Assembly (NCBI GenBank): GCA_023053685.1
Contig: JALIGW010000058.1
Coordinates: 3,620,045 to 3,684,044 of the forward strand
DNA: 64,000 nucleotides
Direction of reading: 5' to 3'
Origin: Diadophis punctatus similis
Lineage: Eukaryota; Chordata; Lepidosauria; Squamata; Dipsadidae
Positions within the stretch are counted from its first letter, which is position 1; the number at the start of each line of letters is the position of its first letter. Below the pieces are notes generated by a model, which saw nothing but the letters and a program-made list of their open reading frames with translations, ran no database searches and was not told the DNA's origin. Shown here one piece after another: positions 12,098 to 48,487 of the stretch. A program made the position numbers and the translations under genes.

Positions 12098-12271
12098 TAC
12101 AGATAGTCCTCAACTTGCAACCACAAATGGGACCAGAATTGCTAAGCAAATCAGTTGTTAAGCAAGTCACACCTTCCCCATTGACTTTGCTTATCAGAAG
12201 GTTGCATTGCTGCTGGGGAATTCTGGGAGTTGAAGTCCACCCATCTTAAAATGGCCAAGGTTAAGAAACAC
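12098..12271. repeat. Tigger-like MITE fragment joined to a palindromic MITE fragment
   Basis: 12098-12210 matches the left part of the tagtcctc MITE family. 12211-12271 (gctggggaattctgggagtt) is the right half of the palindromic MITE. Confidence 0.5.
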
Positions 12272-12353
12272 CCATCCAGCATATTCTCATTTGAGAGATT
12301 CCAAGATTCCTTTAGTCCCAATCAGGATGGGATGTAAACCTGGATTTCTAAAA

Positions 12354-12747
12354 CAGGTAGTCCTCGACTTTCAACAGTTCATTTAGTGACCGTTCAAAGT
12401 TACAACGGCACTGAAAAAGGCGACCTATGATCGTTTTTCACACTTATGACCATTGCAGCACCCTTCGTCACGTGATCAAAATTCAGATGCTTGGCAACTG
12501 GCATGTACTTATGACGGTTGCAGTGTCCCGGGGTCATGCGATCTCCTTTTGCGACCTTCCGACAAGCAAAGTCAACGAGGAAGCCAGATTCACTTAACAA
12601 CCGCCTTACTAACTTATCAACCGCAGTGATTCACTTAACAACTGAGGCAAGAAAGGTTGTAAAATGGAGCAAAACTCACGTAAGAAACGTCCCACTTCAC
12701 CGTAGACATTTGGTGCTCAGTTGTGTTCATAAGTCAGGGACTAACTG
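12354..12747. mobile_element. Tc1/mariner (Tigger-like) MITE
   Basis: Ends caggtagtcctcgacttt and agggactaactg in inverted relation; the body has acgtgatcaaaattcaga and tcccggggtcatgcgat. Confidence 0.5.
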
Positions 12748-12749
12748 TA

Positions 12750-13120
12750 TTTTAATTTTTAGGAAAATTCATGGTTCCTGAGGGCCTTTGGTGTCTCATT
12801 TGTGTCCCTTTAATACTCACAAATTTCTCTCACTGCCTAAAATATTCCACGTTGCCTTGACTTTTGTGGCAAAGGATCATAACCCCCACCCTGATATATT
12901 GGATTCTCATTCCCATTATCCACAGCCAACCAAGCGCTAGAAAGGAATCATTCCTTGAGTTTCTATGGCCGATATAGGCCCCCTCAGAAAGTCCTTAAAT
13001 TCAAATCCATGTTTTTGCAGTTTAGTTTTAAAATTATTTTGCTTGTTTTTCCAGTCACGCAATATGGAAACTAGAGAGAGATCGAGTTTTATTTCCCAGC
13101 CTCTTTAAGTGACTAATATT
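12750..13120. other. No recognisable feature
   Basis: About 370 bases of AT-moderate sequence between repeats, without a convincing frame or repeat family. Confidence 0.5.
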
Positions 13121-13124
13121 TTCC

Positions 13125-13375
13125 TTTGAGCAAGAAACCACGGATGGAAACTAATCAAGGAGAGAAGCAACCTGGAATTAAGGAGAAACTTCCTAACAGG
13201 AAGGACAATTAACCGGTGGAACAGCTTGCCACCAGAAGTTGTAGGTGCTTCATCAGTGGAGGTTTTTAAGAAGAGACTGGACAGTCACTTCTCTGAAATG
13301 GTATAGGATCTCCTGCTTGAGCAGGGGGCTGGACTAGAAGACCTTCAAGGTCCCTTCCAGCTCTATTCTGATTCT
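13125..13375 (+). repeat. CR1 LINE 3' fragment
   Basis: Contains gatggaaactaatcaagga, gaggtttttaagaagagact and the 3' ttggactagaagacc-type end. Confidence 0.5.
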
Positions 13376-13421
13376 TAGTTCTGGTTTTGTAAATCTGGGA
13401 ATCCCCTTTTCCACGGAATTC

Positions 13422-14195
13422 GAATTGGGATGTTTGAGAAACTTCCCTGGGGAATTTCAACACTCAAAACCAAACAAGAATTCTTTCTCCAAGGCACCTG
13501 AGAAGGCAGGACAAGAAGCAACGGATGGAAACTAATCCAGGAGGGAAGCAACCTAGAATTAAGGAGATAGACAATCTCCTGACAATTAGAACAATTAACC
13601 AGTGGAACAACTTGCCTCCAGAGGTTGTGGATGCTCCATCACTGGAGGTTTTTAAGAAGAGATAGGAAACCCATTTGAAATGGTGTAGGGCAGTGATGGC
13701 GAACCTATGACACGCGTCCCACAGGTGGCACGTGGAGCCATATCTGCTGGCACGCGAGCCGTTGCCCTAGCTCAGCTCCAGCGCGCATGTGCGTGCTGGC
13801 CAGCTGATTTTCGGCTGGCGCGGAGGCTCAGGGGGCATTTTAGGTTTCCGGAGGGTGTCGGGGGGAGCATTTTCATCCTCCCCAGGCTCCAGGGAAGCCT
13901 CTGGAACATGGGGAGGGGAGAAAACAGGCCTACCGGGCCCACCAGAAGTCAGGAAACGGGCTGTTTCTGGCCTTCAGAGGGCCTCTGCAGGGGTGGGGGA
14001 GGCCATTTTAGCCCTCCCTAGACATTGAATTATGGGTGTGGGCACTCACACATGCGTGATACCGTGCGCGCGCACGCTTTCGGCACCCGAGGGGAAAAAG
14101 GTTCGCCATCACTAGTATAGGGCCTCCCATGTGGGCAGGGGGTTGGACTAGAAGACCTCCAAGGTCCCTTCCAACTCTGTTATTCTGTGTTCTGG
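13422..14195 (+). repeat. CR1 fragment, filled-site copy of the duplication at 464-790
   Basis: Matches 464-790 almost base for base, but is split at 13690 by the hAT element 13691-14114. Read together they give an empty and a filled site. Confidence 0.5.
13691..14114. mobile_element. hAT-type MITE
   Basis: Ends cagtgatggcgaaccta and aggttcgccatcacta. Flanks are GTGTAGGG (13683-13690) and GTATAGGG (14115-14122). Confidence 0.5.
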
Positions 14196-14270
14196 CAATC
14201 AAGTGACTAGATTAATCTCTCCTTAAGACCTAAGATCGGACTAATCAAGTGCATTTAATTCGAATCACGC

Positions 14271-14661
14271 AGTCTTTGACTTACGACCACAGCTGAGCCC
14301 CAAATTTCTGTTGCAAAGCGAAACAGTGAAATGTGTTTTGTCCCATTTCACGACCTTCCTTGTCCCAGTTGTTCAGTGAACCACCGCAGTCGTTAAGTGA
14401 GTAGCACAGTTGTTAAGTGAATGTGGTTTTCCCCAATTCGCTTTGCTCATCGGAATGTCACTAAAGGGGATCGTGCGACACCATAAACCGTCATAAATAT
14501 GAACCAGTTGCCGAGTGTCTGAATTTTTACATGACCATGGAGATGTTGCAACGGTCATAAGTGTGAACAGTGGTCCCAAGTCACTTTTTGCAGCCCCCAC
14601 CCCCCGTTGTAACTTTAAACAGTCACTGAACCAGCCGTTGTAACTTGAGGATTGTCTGTAA
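14271..14661. mobile_element. Tc1/mariner (Tigger-like) MITE
   Basis: Ends cagtctttgacttacgacc and ttgaggattgtctgta. It lies about 280 nt upstream of the SDCBP2 first coding exon. Confidence 0.5.
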
Positions 14662-14972
14662 TTTGCAAGATGAAGAAATCTTTGGCCAGAAAAGATTTTT
14701 TAAAAAGGAGCAAAGTTAGAATTTGTAGATAAGAAAAACAACAACAGGTGGCATCTAAAAATGTTGGCTGTGGAATGTTTAACTTATTTATGCAAATCGG
14801 ATTTAAACACAACCTCGTTCATTTGATTGTTTTTAATTGAAAGGTTGTCCTACAAGCAAAGAGGAGAGCTGATCAACCAGGACATCTTCTCTGGATGATT
14901 TAGGACAATTCGGCCTTGACGTTGTCCCCTGCGCCTTTCCAGTTGGTTCTCTTTAGAGACTCGGCCTCCACC

Positions 14973-38123
<23,151 letters not shown>

Positions 38124-38464
38124 ATTTTTCTCCTCCTTCGTTTTACCTGCGATGTGAGCTGCATGTCTGACTGGAACCGCCCTGGAATTTTCTGGAATTA
38201 TTCTAGCAAGAAGAGGGGGGGAAAAAATAATGGACAAATATATTGCTTTAATCTTTTTTGACGTGCATTCAAGTTTCTAGGCCTCAGTAATTAATCTTAC
38301 CGTTAACGTCTGGCCCACCCAGAAAACGTTTTTCCATCTTGAAATGGTGGCTGTAGCTTCGGCACTAGGAAGAAGCAGTCAATCTTACAGCTCAGATATG
38401 GTTTTTTGAGAAAATTCCATTTTTTTTCAGTGGCTAGAACAGCCCAAGATGGTTTAGCCATATT

Positions 38465-38885
38465 CAATGTTTCTTAAACTTGGCCACTTTAAGATGTGTG
38501 GACTTCAATTCCCAGAATTCCCCAGCCAGCATGTTTTAAGAGGGGTGGACTTCAACTCCCAGAATTCCTGGCTAGGAAATTCTGGGAGTTGAAGTCCATA
38601 GGTCTTCCAGTGGCCATGTTTGGAGACCTGCTGGCTGAGGAATTCTGGGAGTTGAAGTCCATAGGTCTTCCAGTGGCCATGTTTGGAGACCTGCTGGCTG
38701 GGGAATTCTGGGAGTTGAAGTCCAGAAGTCTTAAAGTAGCCATGTTTGGAGACCTGCTGGCTGGGGAATTCTGGGAGTCAAAGTCCACAGGTCTTCCAGT
38801 GGCCATGTTTAGAGACCTGCTGGCAGGGGAATTCTGGGAGTTGAAGTCCACAGGTCTTCCAGTGGCCAAGATTGGACACCCTGGT
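38465..38885. repeat. Second tandem array derived from the palindromic MITE
   Basis: After a MITE-like start, a unit of about 61 bp (gaattctgggagttgaagtc ... cttccagtggccatgtttgg ... agacctgctggctgg) repeats about five times with few differences. Confidence 0.5.
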
Positions 38886-38960
38886 ACAGGGTCTCCTGCT
38901 CAAGCATGGGGTTGGACTAGAAGACCTCCAAGGTCCCTTCCAACTCTGTTATTGTGCATT
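38886..38960 (+). repeat. CR1 LINE 3' end fragment
   Basis: ggttggactagaagacctcc and tcccttccaactctgttatt. Confidence 0.5.
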
Positions 38961-38973
38961 CTGCATCCTACAG

Positions 38974-40716
<1,743 letters not shown>

Positions 40717-40718
40717 AT

Positions 40719-41170
40719 TCTATTTTTGGTTTCCAGAAAGTGTCCCCTTTCTGAGGGCTCGTAAAAATAGAGTCCTCCAGTGACCCAAACAATACATTTT
40801 TTTTATTACAGCCACCGAACAGACGAAGGTTACAGGACAATGGGAATTAAACTCCAAGGGAGCGCATACAGCCGTTCAGTTCTGTATTTAAAAATATATA
40901 GATTTCTTCTTCTTCTTCTTCTTTCAAATATAGTCGTACGTGGAATTTGCTGGCAGAGCTTTGGATTACCGAACAAACGTACACACACACACACATCCAC
41001 AAATACATCACACACGAGGCTGGTTTCCTAGCATACCAAATACATTTTCCCAACCAAATTCCCATTCCGCCGAGATGGGCTAATACAACAGGTGCAGAGG
41101 CCCACTCTGCCCAGCTGTGGAAGTTTGCACCCAATCTCTTTGCCCATTTTCGAACCTGGCGCTCTCAGTT
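40719..41170. other. No recognisable feature
   Basis: Contains only a short CTT run and a short CA run; no gene evidence. Confidence 0.5.
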
Positions 41171-41173
41171 GCC

Positions 41174-42080
41174 CCCTCCAGACTCACCCCAGAGGGATGA
41201 GGAAGATTCGGGGGTCTTTAAGGAGGTTGCTTCAGGGATGGGTTCCTCCCAGTTTGGACTGGTTCGCCTGAACCGGTAGTGACCTGCTGGTGATGTCACG
41301 ATGATGTCACCGACCCGATTCGGTTGGTGCCGGTCCGTGGGTGCCGCCATCTTTTTTAAAAAAAATTTTTGAAATTTTTTTTTTGAATTTTTTTATTTTT
41401 TATTTTTCTTCTGAGCATGTGCAGAAGCCGAGTTCCGGCACTGTGCATGCAATCACCATCTTTTTTTGGCTTTCCCCCCGGATTTTTCGTCACTGCGCAT
41501 GCTGTAACGCAGCGCGGGAGAGAACAAACTGGCAGCGAGGTAAGTTGGAACCCACCCCTGGGTTGCTTCCAATCCAAACTCAAGACAGTGTGGGTGTGTT
41601 GTCGGTATGCAAACTTGGTTGCCGACACAGCTGCTTTAAAGAGCACCAGGGTTTCCTCGGGACCAACGGTTTGCAAAGTGGCAGATGTAAAGCAAGTCCG
41701 TGGCAGGTGAGACTGTGCAGCCTCACCCCAGAGGGATAGGGGAGATTCTGGGGTTGCCAGTTTGCAAAGTTGACTGCTAACATGGCTGCTTTAAAGATCA
41801 CCTGGCTGTCCTCGGGAGCAACAGTTTGCAAAGTGGCGGATGTAAAGCAAGTCGGTGGCAGTTGAGACTGTGCAGCCTCACCCCAGAGGGATAGGGGAGA
41901 TTCTGGAGTCTTTTGAGGCGGTTGCTTCAAATCCAAACCCGAGGGAGTGAGGCTGGATTGTTGGTTTGCAAACTTGGCCGCTGATACGGCTGCTTTAAAG
42001 AGCACCTGGGACCGGCTGTCCTCAGGACAAACGGTTTGCAAAGTGGCGGATGTAAAGCAGATCCATCGCAGGTGAGACCA
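41174..42080. repeat. Three-copy tandem repeat, 155-210 bp unit
   Basis: Each copy has ctcaccccagagggatagg, gctgctttaaagagcacctg and cggtttgcaaagtggcggat. A hAT MITE (41233-41560) sits in the first copy. A minus-strand frame crosses the copies but resembles nothing known. Confidence 0.5.
41233..41560. mobile_element. hAT MITE with perfect 8-bp target duplication
   Basis: Ends cagggatgggttcctccc and ttggaacccacccctg; GGTTGCTT at 41225-41232 and 41561-41568. Confidence 0.5.
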
Positions 42081-42492
42081 TTCTGGAACGCTGAGGAGGG
42101 CGGGGCACCCCTCGAGTTTTACAGCCATGGAAGACAAGCCTTTGGAAACAGACCCCCAAACGTTGCAGAAGGGGGCATTGCAAATGACTTAGTGTCTCTC
42201 CTCCCCTCCCCCCTGTGCTGGAGGGTCTTGAGAAGGTGGGTCATCTGAAATGGGGCCTCTTGCTTTCAAATAATTTCAAATAATTCAGATTTTCTGAGCC
42301 CACCAGCTGCCAAAATTTATTACGCTCCATCTCCAGGGTGTATCAATGACAAGGGGGTTCCCCAGATTTTCCTTTCTGGGGACCCCCGAGCCTGGAGTTG
42401 TGTTTGCCCTGCCAGAGGTCCTCAGCAGTGCCATTCGGCCAAACCCAAGGGCAGAAGATCCTTTTCCCATCTTTGCTGACCTTCCTTATGTC

Positions 42493-43120
42493 CAGGGGTG
42501 GATTCCAGTTACCTTTGCTACCGGTGCGCATCGCGACGTCTCCTCGCGCGATTTTACTTCTGCGCATGCTCTTAATTGAGCCGAAGTGGTGCAGCGGTTA
42601 GAGGCAGGTACTGCAGGCCACTTTAGCTGACTGTGATCCGCAGGTCAGCGGTTCAAATCTCACCGGCTCAAGGTTGACTCAGCCTTCCATCCTTCCGAGG
42701 TAGGTAAAATGAGGACCCAGATTGTTGGGGGCAATGTAAAATATATACATTGCTTACTGGTGTAAACCGCTTAGAGCGTGCTTGCGCTGTGAGGTGGTAT
42801 ATAAATCTCACAAAATAAAATAAATAAATAATAAAGGACGTTTCAGCCCGAAACACAGCTGAGGAGCTGCTCAGCTGTGCTTTGGACGAAGAAATAAAGG
42901 TCAGTATTAACCCAGGGGCAGGCGGGAGGGCTTTTTCCCAAAGCAGAGGATGAGGAGAAGCCATCCAAACCCGAAAAAATCGCGGAAAATTCCGACAAAA
43001 AGATGGCGGCGCACACGGACCGGCACAGACAGTACCTGAGCCGTGACGCCAAAATTACATCACCAGTGGGCCGCTACCAGTACGCACGTACCGGTCCGAA
43101 CCGGGAGGAACCCACCCCTG
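42493..43120. mobile_element. hAT MITE carrying a Sauria SINE, perfect target duplication
   Basis: Ends caggggtggattccag and gggaggaacccacccctg; CTTATGTC at 42485-42492 and 43121-43128. Its body is broken by the SINE at 42578-42834, and resumes with cgaaacacagctgaggagct, as in the intact copy at 30213. Confidence 0.5.
42578..42834 (+). mobile_element. Sauria SINE nested in hAT MITE
   Basis: gccgaagtggtgcagcggtt to gaggtggtatataaatctca and (AAAT)n. Very like the copy at 27849. Confidence 0.5.
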
Positions 43121-43292
43121 CTTATGTCCTACTTCATTTCTGCTGCTCTTCACCCCCGACCATAAAATTCTTTGTTTATCCCCCTCCCCACTGACTCTTT
43201 CTCTCCATCCCATTTCAGTTCTTCAGGAAAGACCTTGCATAATGACAAGACTCTGGGGCAGGAAAGTTTCCTATTTCAGCAGCTTCACTTTT

Positions 43293-44015
43293 TCACAGAA
43301 TTGGAAGGGACCCCGGAGGTCTTCTAGTCCAACCCCCTTCTCGAGCAGGAAACCTATACCATTCCGGACGTATGGTTGTCCAATCTCTTCTTGAAAACTT
43401 CCAGTGTTGGAGCACCCACAACTTCTGGAGGCAAACTGTTCCACTGATTAATTCTTCTGTTAGGAAATTTCTAGGTGTAGAATTGTATAAAATATAGAAT
43501 ATTTATATAGAATGATGTAAAAATAGAATTCTGCTACAGAATAGAGAATAAGATAAGATGTTGAGACTTCAGAAAGAGTGCAGAGAAGAGCAACAAAGAT
43601 GATTAAAGTACCGAAGGCTAAAACATACAAAGAACAGTTGCAGGAATTGGGTATAATCTAGTGAAAAGAAGGATTTAGGGGTGACACGATAGCAGTCTTC
43701 CAATATTTGAGGGACAGCCCCAAAGAAGAGGGGGTCAACCTATTCCCCAAAGCCCCTGAAGGCAGGCCAAGAAGCAACGGATGGAAACTAATCAAGGAGA
43801 GAAGCAACCTAGAATTAAGTAGAAACTTCCTAACAGTGAGGACAATTAACCAGTGGAACAGCTTGCCACAAGAAGTTGTGAATGCTCCAACACTGGAAGT
43901 TTTTAAGAAGGGAGACTAGACAGTCAGTTATATGAAATGGCATAGGGTCACCTGCTTGAGCAGGGGGCTGGACTAGAAGACCTCCAAGGTCCCTTCCAGC
44001 TCCATTCTGATTAAT
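43293..44015. repeat. CR1 LINE fragments in opposite orientation
   Basis: 43293-43480 is reverse (aattggaagggaccccggag) and 43556-44015 is forward (gaaagagtgcagagaagagc to ctggactagaagacc). Confidence 0.5.
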
Positions 44016-44170
44016 TGAAAATCAAGACGGCCTTTAAGTTAAGTTCCTGGATATGCCAAGCAAGGCGTTACTCAGCACAAGAAATCAAGGAGTAAGCTGT
44101 AAGCAGAATTATGCTGATCCAGGCTACAATGAGGGAATTTTCTGCTGAACGAAAAATAATTCTGTGCACA

Positions 44171-45075
44171 GGTACTCCTCAACTTATGACCACAATGGGG
44201 CGCAAAATTTCCCATGCTAAACAAGGCAGTTGTTAAGTGAGCGGCGTCCGATTTTTGCCACACCTGTGAAGCGGATCCTTGCGGTTGTTAAGTGAATCAC
44301 ATGGTTGTTAAGCGAATCCAGCATCCTCCATCGATTTTTGCTTGTCAGATGCTGTCTGGAGCTGGGGTCTCCAACCTTGGCAACTTTTAGCCTGGAGGAC
44401 CTCAACTCCCAGAAGTCCTTCCTATCAATGACTACTTCAGCTTCAACCACAGCAATACACGAGCACACAATAGATTCAAACTTAATGTAAACCGCTCCAA
44501 ACTCGACTGCAGAAAATACGACTTCAGCAACAGAGTGATCAATGCCTGGAATGCACTACCTGACTCTGTGGTTTCTTCCCCAAACCCCAAAAACTTTAAC
44601 CTTAGACTGTCTACAGTCGACTTCTCCTCGTTTCTAAGAGGTCTGTAAGGGGCGTGCATAAGCGCACCAGCGTGCCTACCGTCCCTGTCCTTCTGTCCTA
44701 TTGTCCTCTTTTATCGTCCGAACCGGGAGGGTCCGAACCGGGAGGAACCCACCCCTGCTTATGACGATTGCAGCGTCCCGTGGGTCATGTAGATCCTGTT
44801 TTGCGACCTTCTGATCAGCAAAGCCAATGGGGAAGACAGATTCATTTCACGACCATGTGACTAATTTAACAACTGTAGTGATTCACTTAACAACAATGAC
44901 AAGCAAGGGTGTAGAATGGGGCAAGGCTCACTTAACTGTCTTGTTTAGCAAGATAAATTTTGGGCCCAATTGTGGTTGTAAGTCCAGCACTATCTGTATG
45001 AGGTTCTTGCCTGCAGCAGAGGGCTGGACTAGAAGACCTTCGAGGTCCCTTCTAGCCCTAGGATTCTGTATTTTT
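44171..45075. repeat. Mosaic of MITE, palindromic MITE, L3-like, hAT and CR1 fragments
   Basis: 44171-44350 Tigger-like MITE left part. 44361-44420 palindromic MITE half. 44421-44700 L3-like LINE 3' end on + (encodes YFSFNHSNT-like residues). 44704-44755 hAT right end (aggaacccacccctg). 44757-44997 Tigger-like MITE right part. 44998-45075 CR1 3' end. Confidence 0.5.
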
Positions 45076-45153
45076 ATGTTTTAGAGCATTTTTGCGTGGA
45101 ATCTGCACACCCCTTAAAGCATGTCCCAGATCTGTGTGTGGGTCTCCCCAAAG

Positions 45154-45795
45154 CAATGGTGGGTTCCTACCAGTGCGGTCCACTCTATAGCACTGGTAGT
45201 GGCCCGCTGGTGACGTCACAGTACCAGTGTGGTCGGTTGCCGGTGCCTGGGCGCCGCCATTTTTTTTAAAAAAATTTTTTTAATTTATTTTTTTAATTTT
45301 CTTCTGCGCATGCCCAGAAGCCCAGCTTCCGGCACTGCGCATGCGCTGCCTTCCTACCCCACAGTGAGTCCAAGCAGGGGAGGATGGCTGAGGGAGCATG
45401 TGAGACGCTGAAAGAACGGGCGGCAGGAGCTATCTCCATTCCCCTCCCTTCAGCAGTCCAAGAAGCCACGAACGCGCGGTGATGATCCTAGGCATTTTTG
45501 CACGTTCAAGGCTTCTCGAGCTGCTGAGGGGAGGGGGAACGGGCGGCAGGAGCCTAGATCATCGAATGGGGAGAAGCATTCAGGCCGGAGGGAGCCTCCT
45601 AGAAGAACCGCTGGTGCGGTCTTGCTGCTCCCGCTGCGGGGGGCTGCATTGTGAGTGGGCAATGTCCCCCCACTTCTCCAGCCGCTGCCAAGCTCCCGAG
45701 GCCCACGCCCACCCGGTCACATGGCTGGCAAGCCACACCCACAAAATAAGCCACGCCCACAGAGTGGTTGTAAAAAAATTAGGAACCCGCCCCTG
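45154..45795. mobile_element. hAT MITE with perfect 8-bp target duplication
   Basis: Ends caatggtgggttcctacc and aggaacccgcccctg; CCCCAAAG at 45146-45153 and 45796-45803. A close relative of 3371-4008. Confidence 0.5.
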
Positions 45796-45803
45796 CCCCA
45801 AAG

Positions 45804-46214
45804 GTGTGGGGAGCGATCTTTTGAATTGCTTTATACCTGATTAAAACCAAAGACTTTTCTTCATGGGCTTAATGGAAAAAGATTTGGGGGAAATAATTGC
45901 TATACTTGTTGATGGCATCAAGATTAGTTTCCACTCAAAAATGGAAGGGCATTTCGACCCCGAGAATGGACGAATGGCTGCAAAAATGGATGGAGTCAGC
46001 AGAGATGGCTAAATTGACTGCTTTGATCAAGGGGAAAAAAAACCCCAGAAATATTTTTGTTTGAACCTGGAAACCACTTCTGGACTTTATGCTCGAGGTA
46101 GGGGAAAAAAAAAAGAAACTTTGATTTTGGCTTTTACCGATTGGATAGACATGGAGTTACGGAAATGGCTAGTTGAAACTACTGTGTAGAAGTAAAAAGT
46201 TGTGGGTTATTATC
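45804..46214. other. No recognisable feature
   Basis: About 410 bases of AT-rich intergenic sequence without a frame or known repeat. Confidence 0.5.
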
Positions 46215-47239
46215 TTATTCTGTCGAACTCGATTTCATTGAGGGCCGCATCAGGGTTGTGTTTGACCTTGGAGGGTTGGAGGCTGTGGCCGGGGTGGGTG
46301 TGGCCAGCTCGCCATCACTCGTGTTGGGGGGCACATGTGGTGGCCAAGTGCTAAGGCAGGACTTTTTCCCTCAGACCCTCGCTCACTCTCATTATAATCT
46401 TCCTTCCTTCCTTTTCTTCTTTTTCCTTCCTTCTTCATTCTCATTTTTCTTCTTCCTTCCTTCCCCTCTTTCCTTATTTTTCCTTCCTTGCTCTCTTCCC
46501 ATCTTCTCTTCTTTTTCTTTCCTCTTTGTCTTTCTCCTTTCCTGGCCCTTCTTGCAGGGGTGGGTTCCTCCCGGTTCAGCCGAACCAGTAGCAACCCGCT
46601 GGTGACGTCACAATGACGTTACCGAACCGGATCGGTCGGTGCCGGTCCATGGGCGCTGCCATCTTTTTTTTGAAATTTTTTTGGAATATTTTTTAAATTT
46701 ATTTTTTCTTCTGAGTATGTATAGAAGCCGAGTTTCCGGCACTGTGCATGCAGTCGCCATATTGTTTTTGGCTTTTATGAATTTAATTTTTCTTCTGAAC
46801 ATGTGCAGGAACCGAGTTTCCGGTACTGTGCATGCGGTCGCCATTTTGTTTTCGGCTTAAAAAAATTATTTATTTTTTTCAATTTTTTTCTGGCACTGCG
46901 CATGCGTGCGCGCGCCCATGAGGCGCACCCACGCGACGCGGGAGGAAGTGAACCAGCAGCAAGGTAAGTTAGACCCCACCCCTGCCTTCTTGGATGCTCA
47001 AATGCAAAAGGGGAAACATTTCTCCTTTTTGTTTTGTTTTTAGTTTGTTTTGCTAGCCCTCTGCCAGCAAAAATGGAACTCGGTGGGGCCGCACGCAGCC
47101 TTCCCGAGCTCAATTTTTACTGGCAGAGGCTCCATGGGCCGGTCCTTCGCTGTTTCCAGGGTGGGCCCGCAGGCCAGATCTAAGCACCCCGTGGGCCACA
47201 TCCAGCCTGCGGGCCTTGAGTTTGACACCCCTGTTCTAG
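46215..47239. mobile_element. hAT element with another hAT nested inside
   Basis: Left end ctgtcgaactcgatttcatt with gagggccgcatcagggttg. Right end gcgggccttgagtttgacac ccctg. The CT-rich middle holds the nested element 46555-46984. Confidence 0.5.
46555..46984. mobile_element. Nested hAT MITE with perfect 8-bp target duplication
   Basis: Ends caggggtgggttcctccc and ttagaccccacccctg; CCTTCTTG at 46547-46554 and 46985-46992. Confidence 0.5.
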
Positions 47240-47720
47240 GGAGTCGGAAATCAATGCCTTTTCTTTCTTTTTTTCCTCTTCTTTTCCACACTTTTCCCTT
47301 CCCTATTTCTTCTTCTTTTAGCTTTCGTATTTTTTTTTCTATATCATAAATTAATAAAATTGTTATAAACATTTTTTAAAAAAAGGAATTGCTTTAGAAT
47401 TGCTCTTCCCAGCCTGGGGCACCTGTAGATGTTGGATTTTGACTCTCAGAATCTCTGGTTGGCGTGAACCGTGAATGGTTGGGAAAACTGCCCTCCAGGG
47501 TAAGAAATCTGGGCAAACTTTTGGAATTGGTTCCTAACTTATTTTGCTTCTTGTTCATTTTTTTAAATTTTTTCTTTTGCTTTTACGACGACCAAGAGCC
47601 ACCTGACCATGGGATGAGCGACGTACACATTTGATAAATAGAAATAAGTAAATAAATGAAAATCCCACCACCTGCCATTGTAGATGGGAGCCAGCCTGGT
47701 GGCACAGAGACACTGGCTAT
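47240..47720. other. No recognisable feature
   Basis: AT-rich sequence with a T-rich stretch near 47560; no gene evidence. Confidence 0.5.
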
Positions 47721-48487
47721 AGAGGTAGTCCTTGTCTTATGACCAGAATTGAGCCCCCAATTTTATGTTGCTAAGTGAGACGTTTGTTAAGTGAATTTTG
47801 CTCCATTTTACGACCTTTCTTGCCACAGTTGTTAAGCGAATCACTGCTGCTGTTGAGTTAGTCACACGATCGTTAAGTGAATCTGGCTTCCCTAGTGACT
47901 TTGCTTGTCAGAAGGTCACAAAAGTTGATCACATGACCCCAGGACACTGCGACCGTCATAAATACAGGTTAAGTCCTTGACTTACAACCGTTCATTTAGT
48001 GACGGTTCTAAGTGACAACAGCACTGAAAAAAAGCGACTTATGACCATTTTTCACACTTATGACCATTGCAGCATCCCCAGGGTCACGAGATTTACATTC
48101 AGACGCTTCACAACTGACTCACATTTATGACGGTTCGATGTGATCATCTTTTGTGATGTTCTGAGAAGCAAAGTCATGGGGGAAGCCAGATTCACTTAAC
48201 AACCATGTTACTCATTTAACAACGGCAGGGATTCACTTAAGAAATCAAGTCGTTAAATGGGACAAAACTCACTGAATGAATTTTTTCACTTAGCAACATG
48301 AATCCTGGGCTCAATTGTGGTCGTACGTTCGAGGACTACCTGTATGAATCAGCTGCCAATTTTGATCACGGGACCAGGGGATGCTAAAACGGTTGTAAGC
48401 ATGAAAAATGGCCATTAGTTCATTTTACGGTGCCGTTGTAACTTTGAACAGTCACTAAACAAATGGTTGTAAGTCGAGGACTATCTG
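47721..48487. mobile_element. Tigger-like MITE with a second copy inserted at a TA
   Basis: Outer copy 47721-47962 and 48345-48487. The inner copy is 47965-48342 (ends caggttaagtccttgactta and cgaggactacctg) with TA at 47963-47964 and 48343-48344. Removing it restores the family motif cataaata-tgaatcag. Confidence 0.5.
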
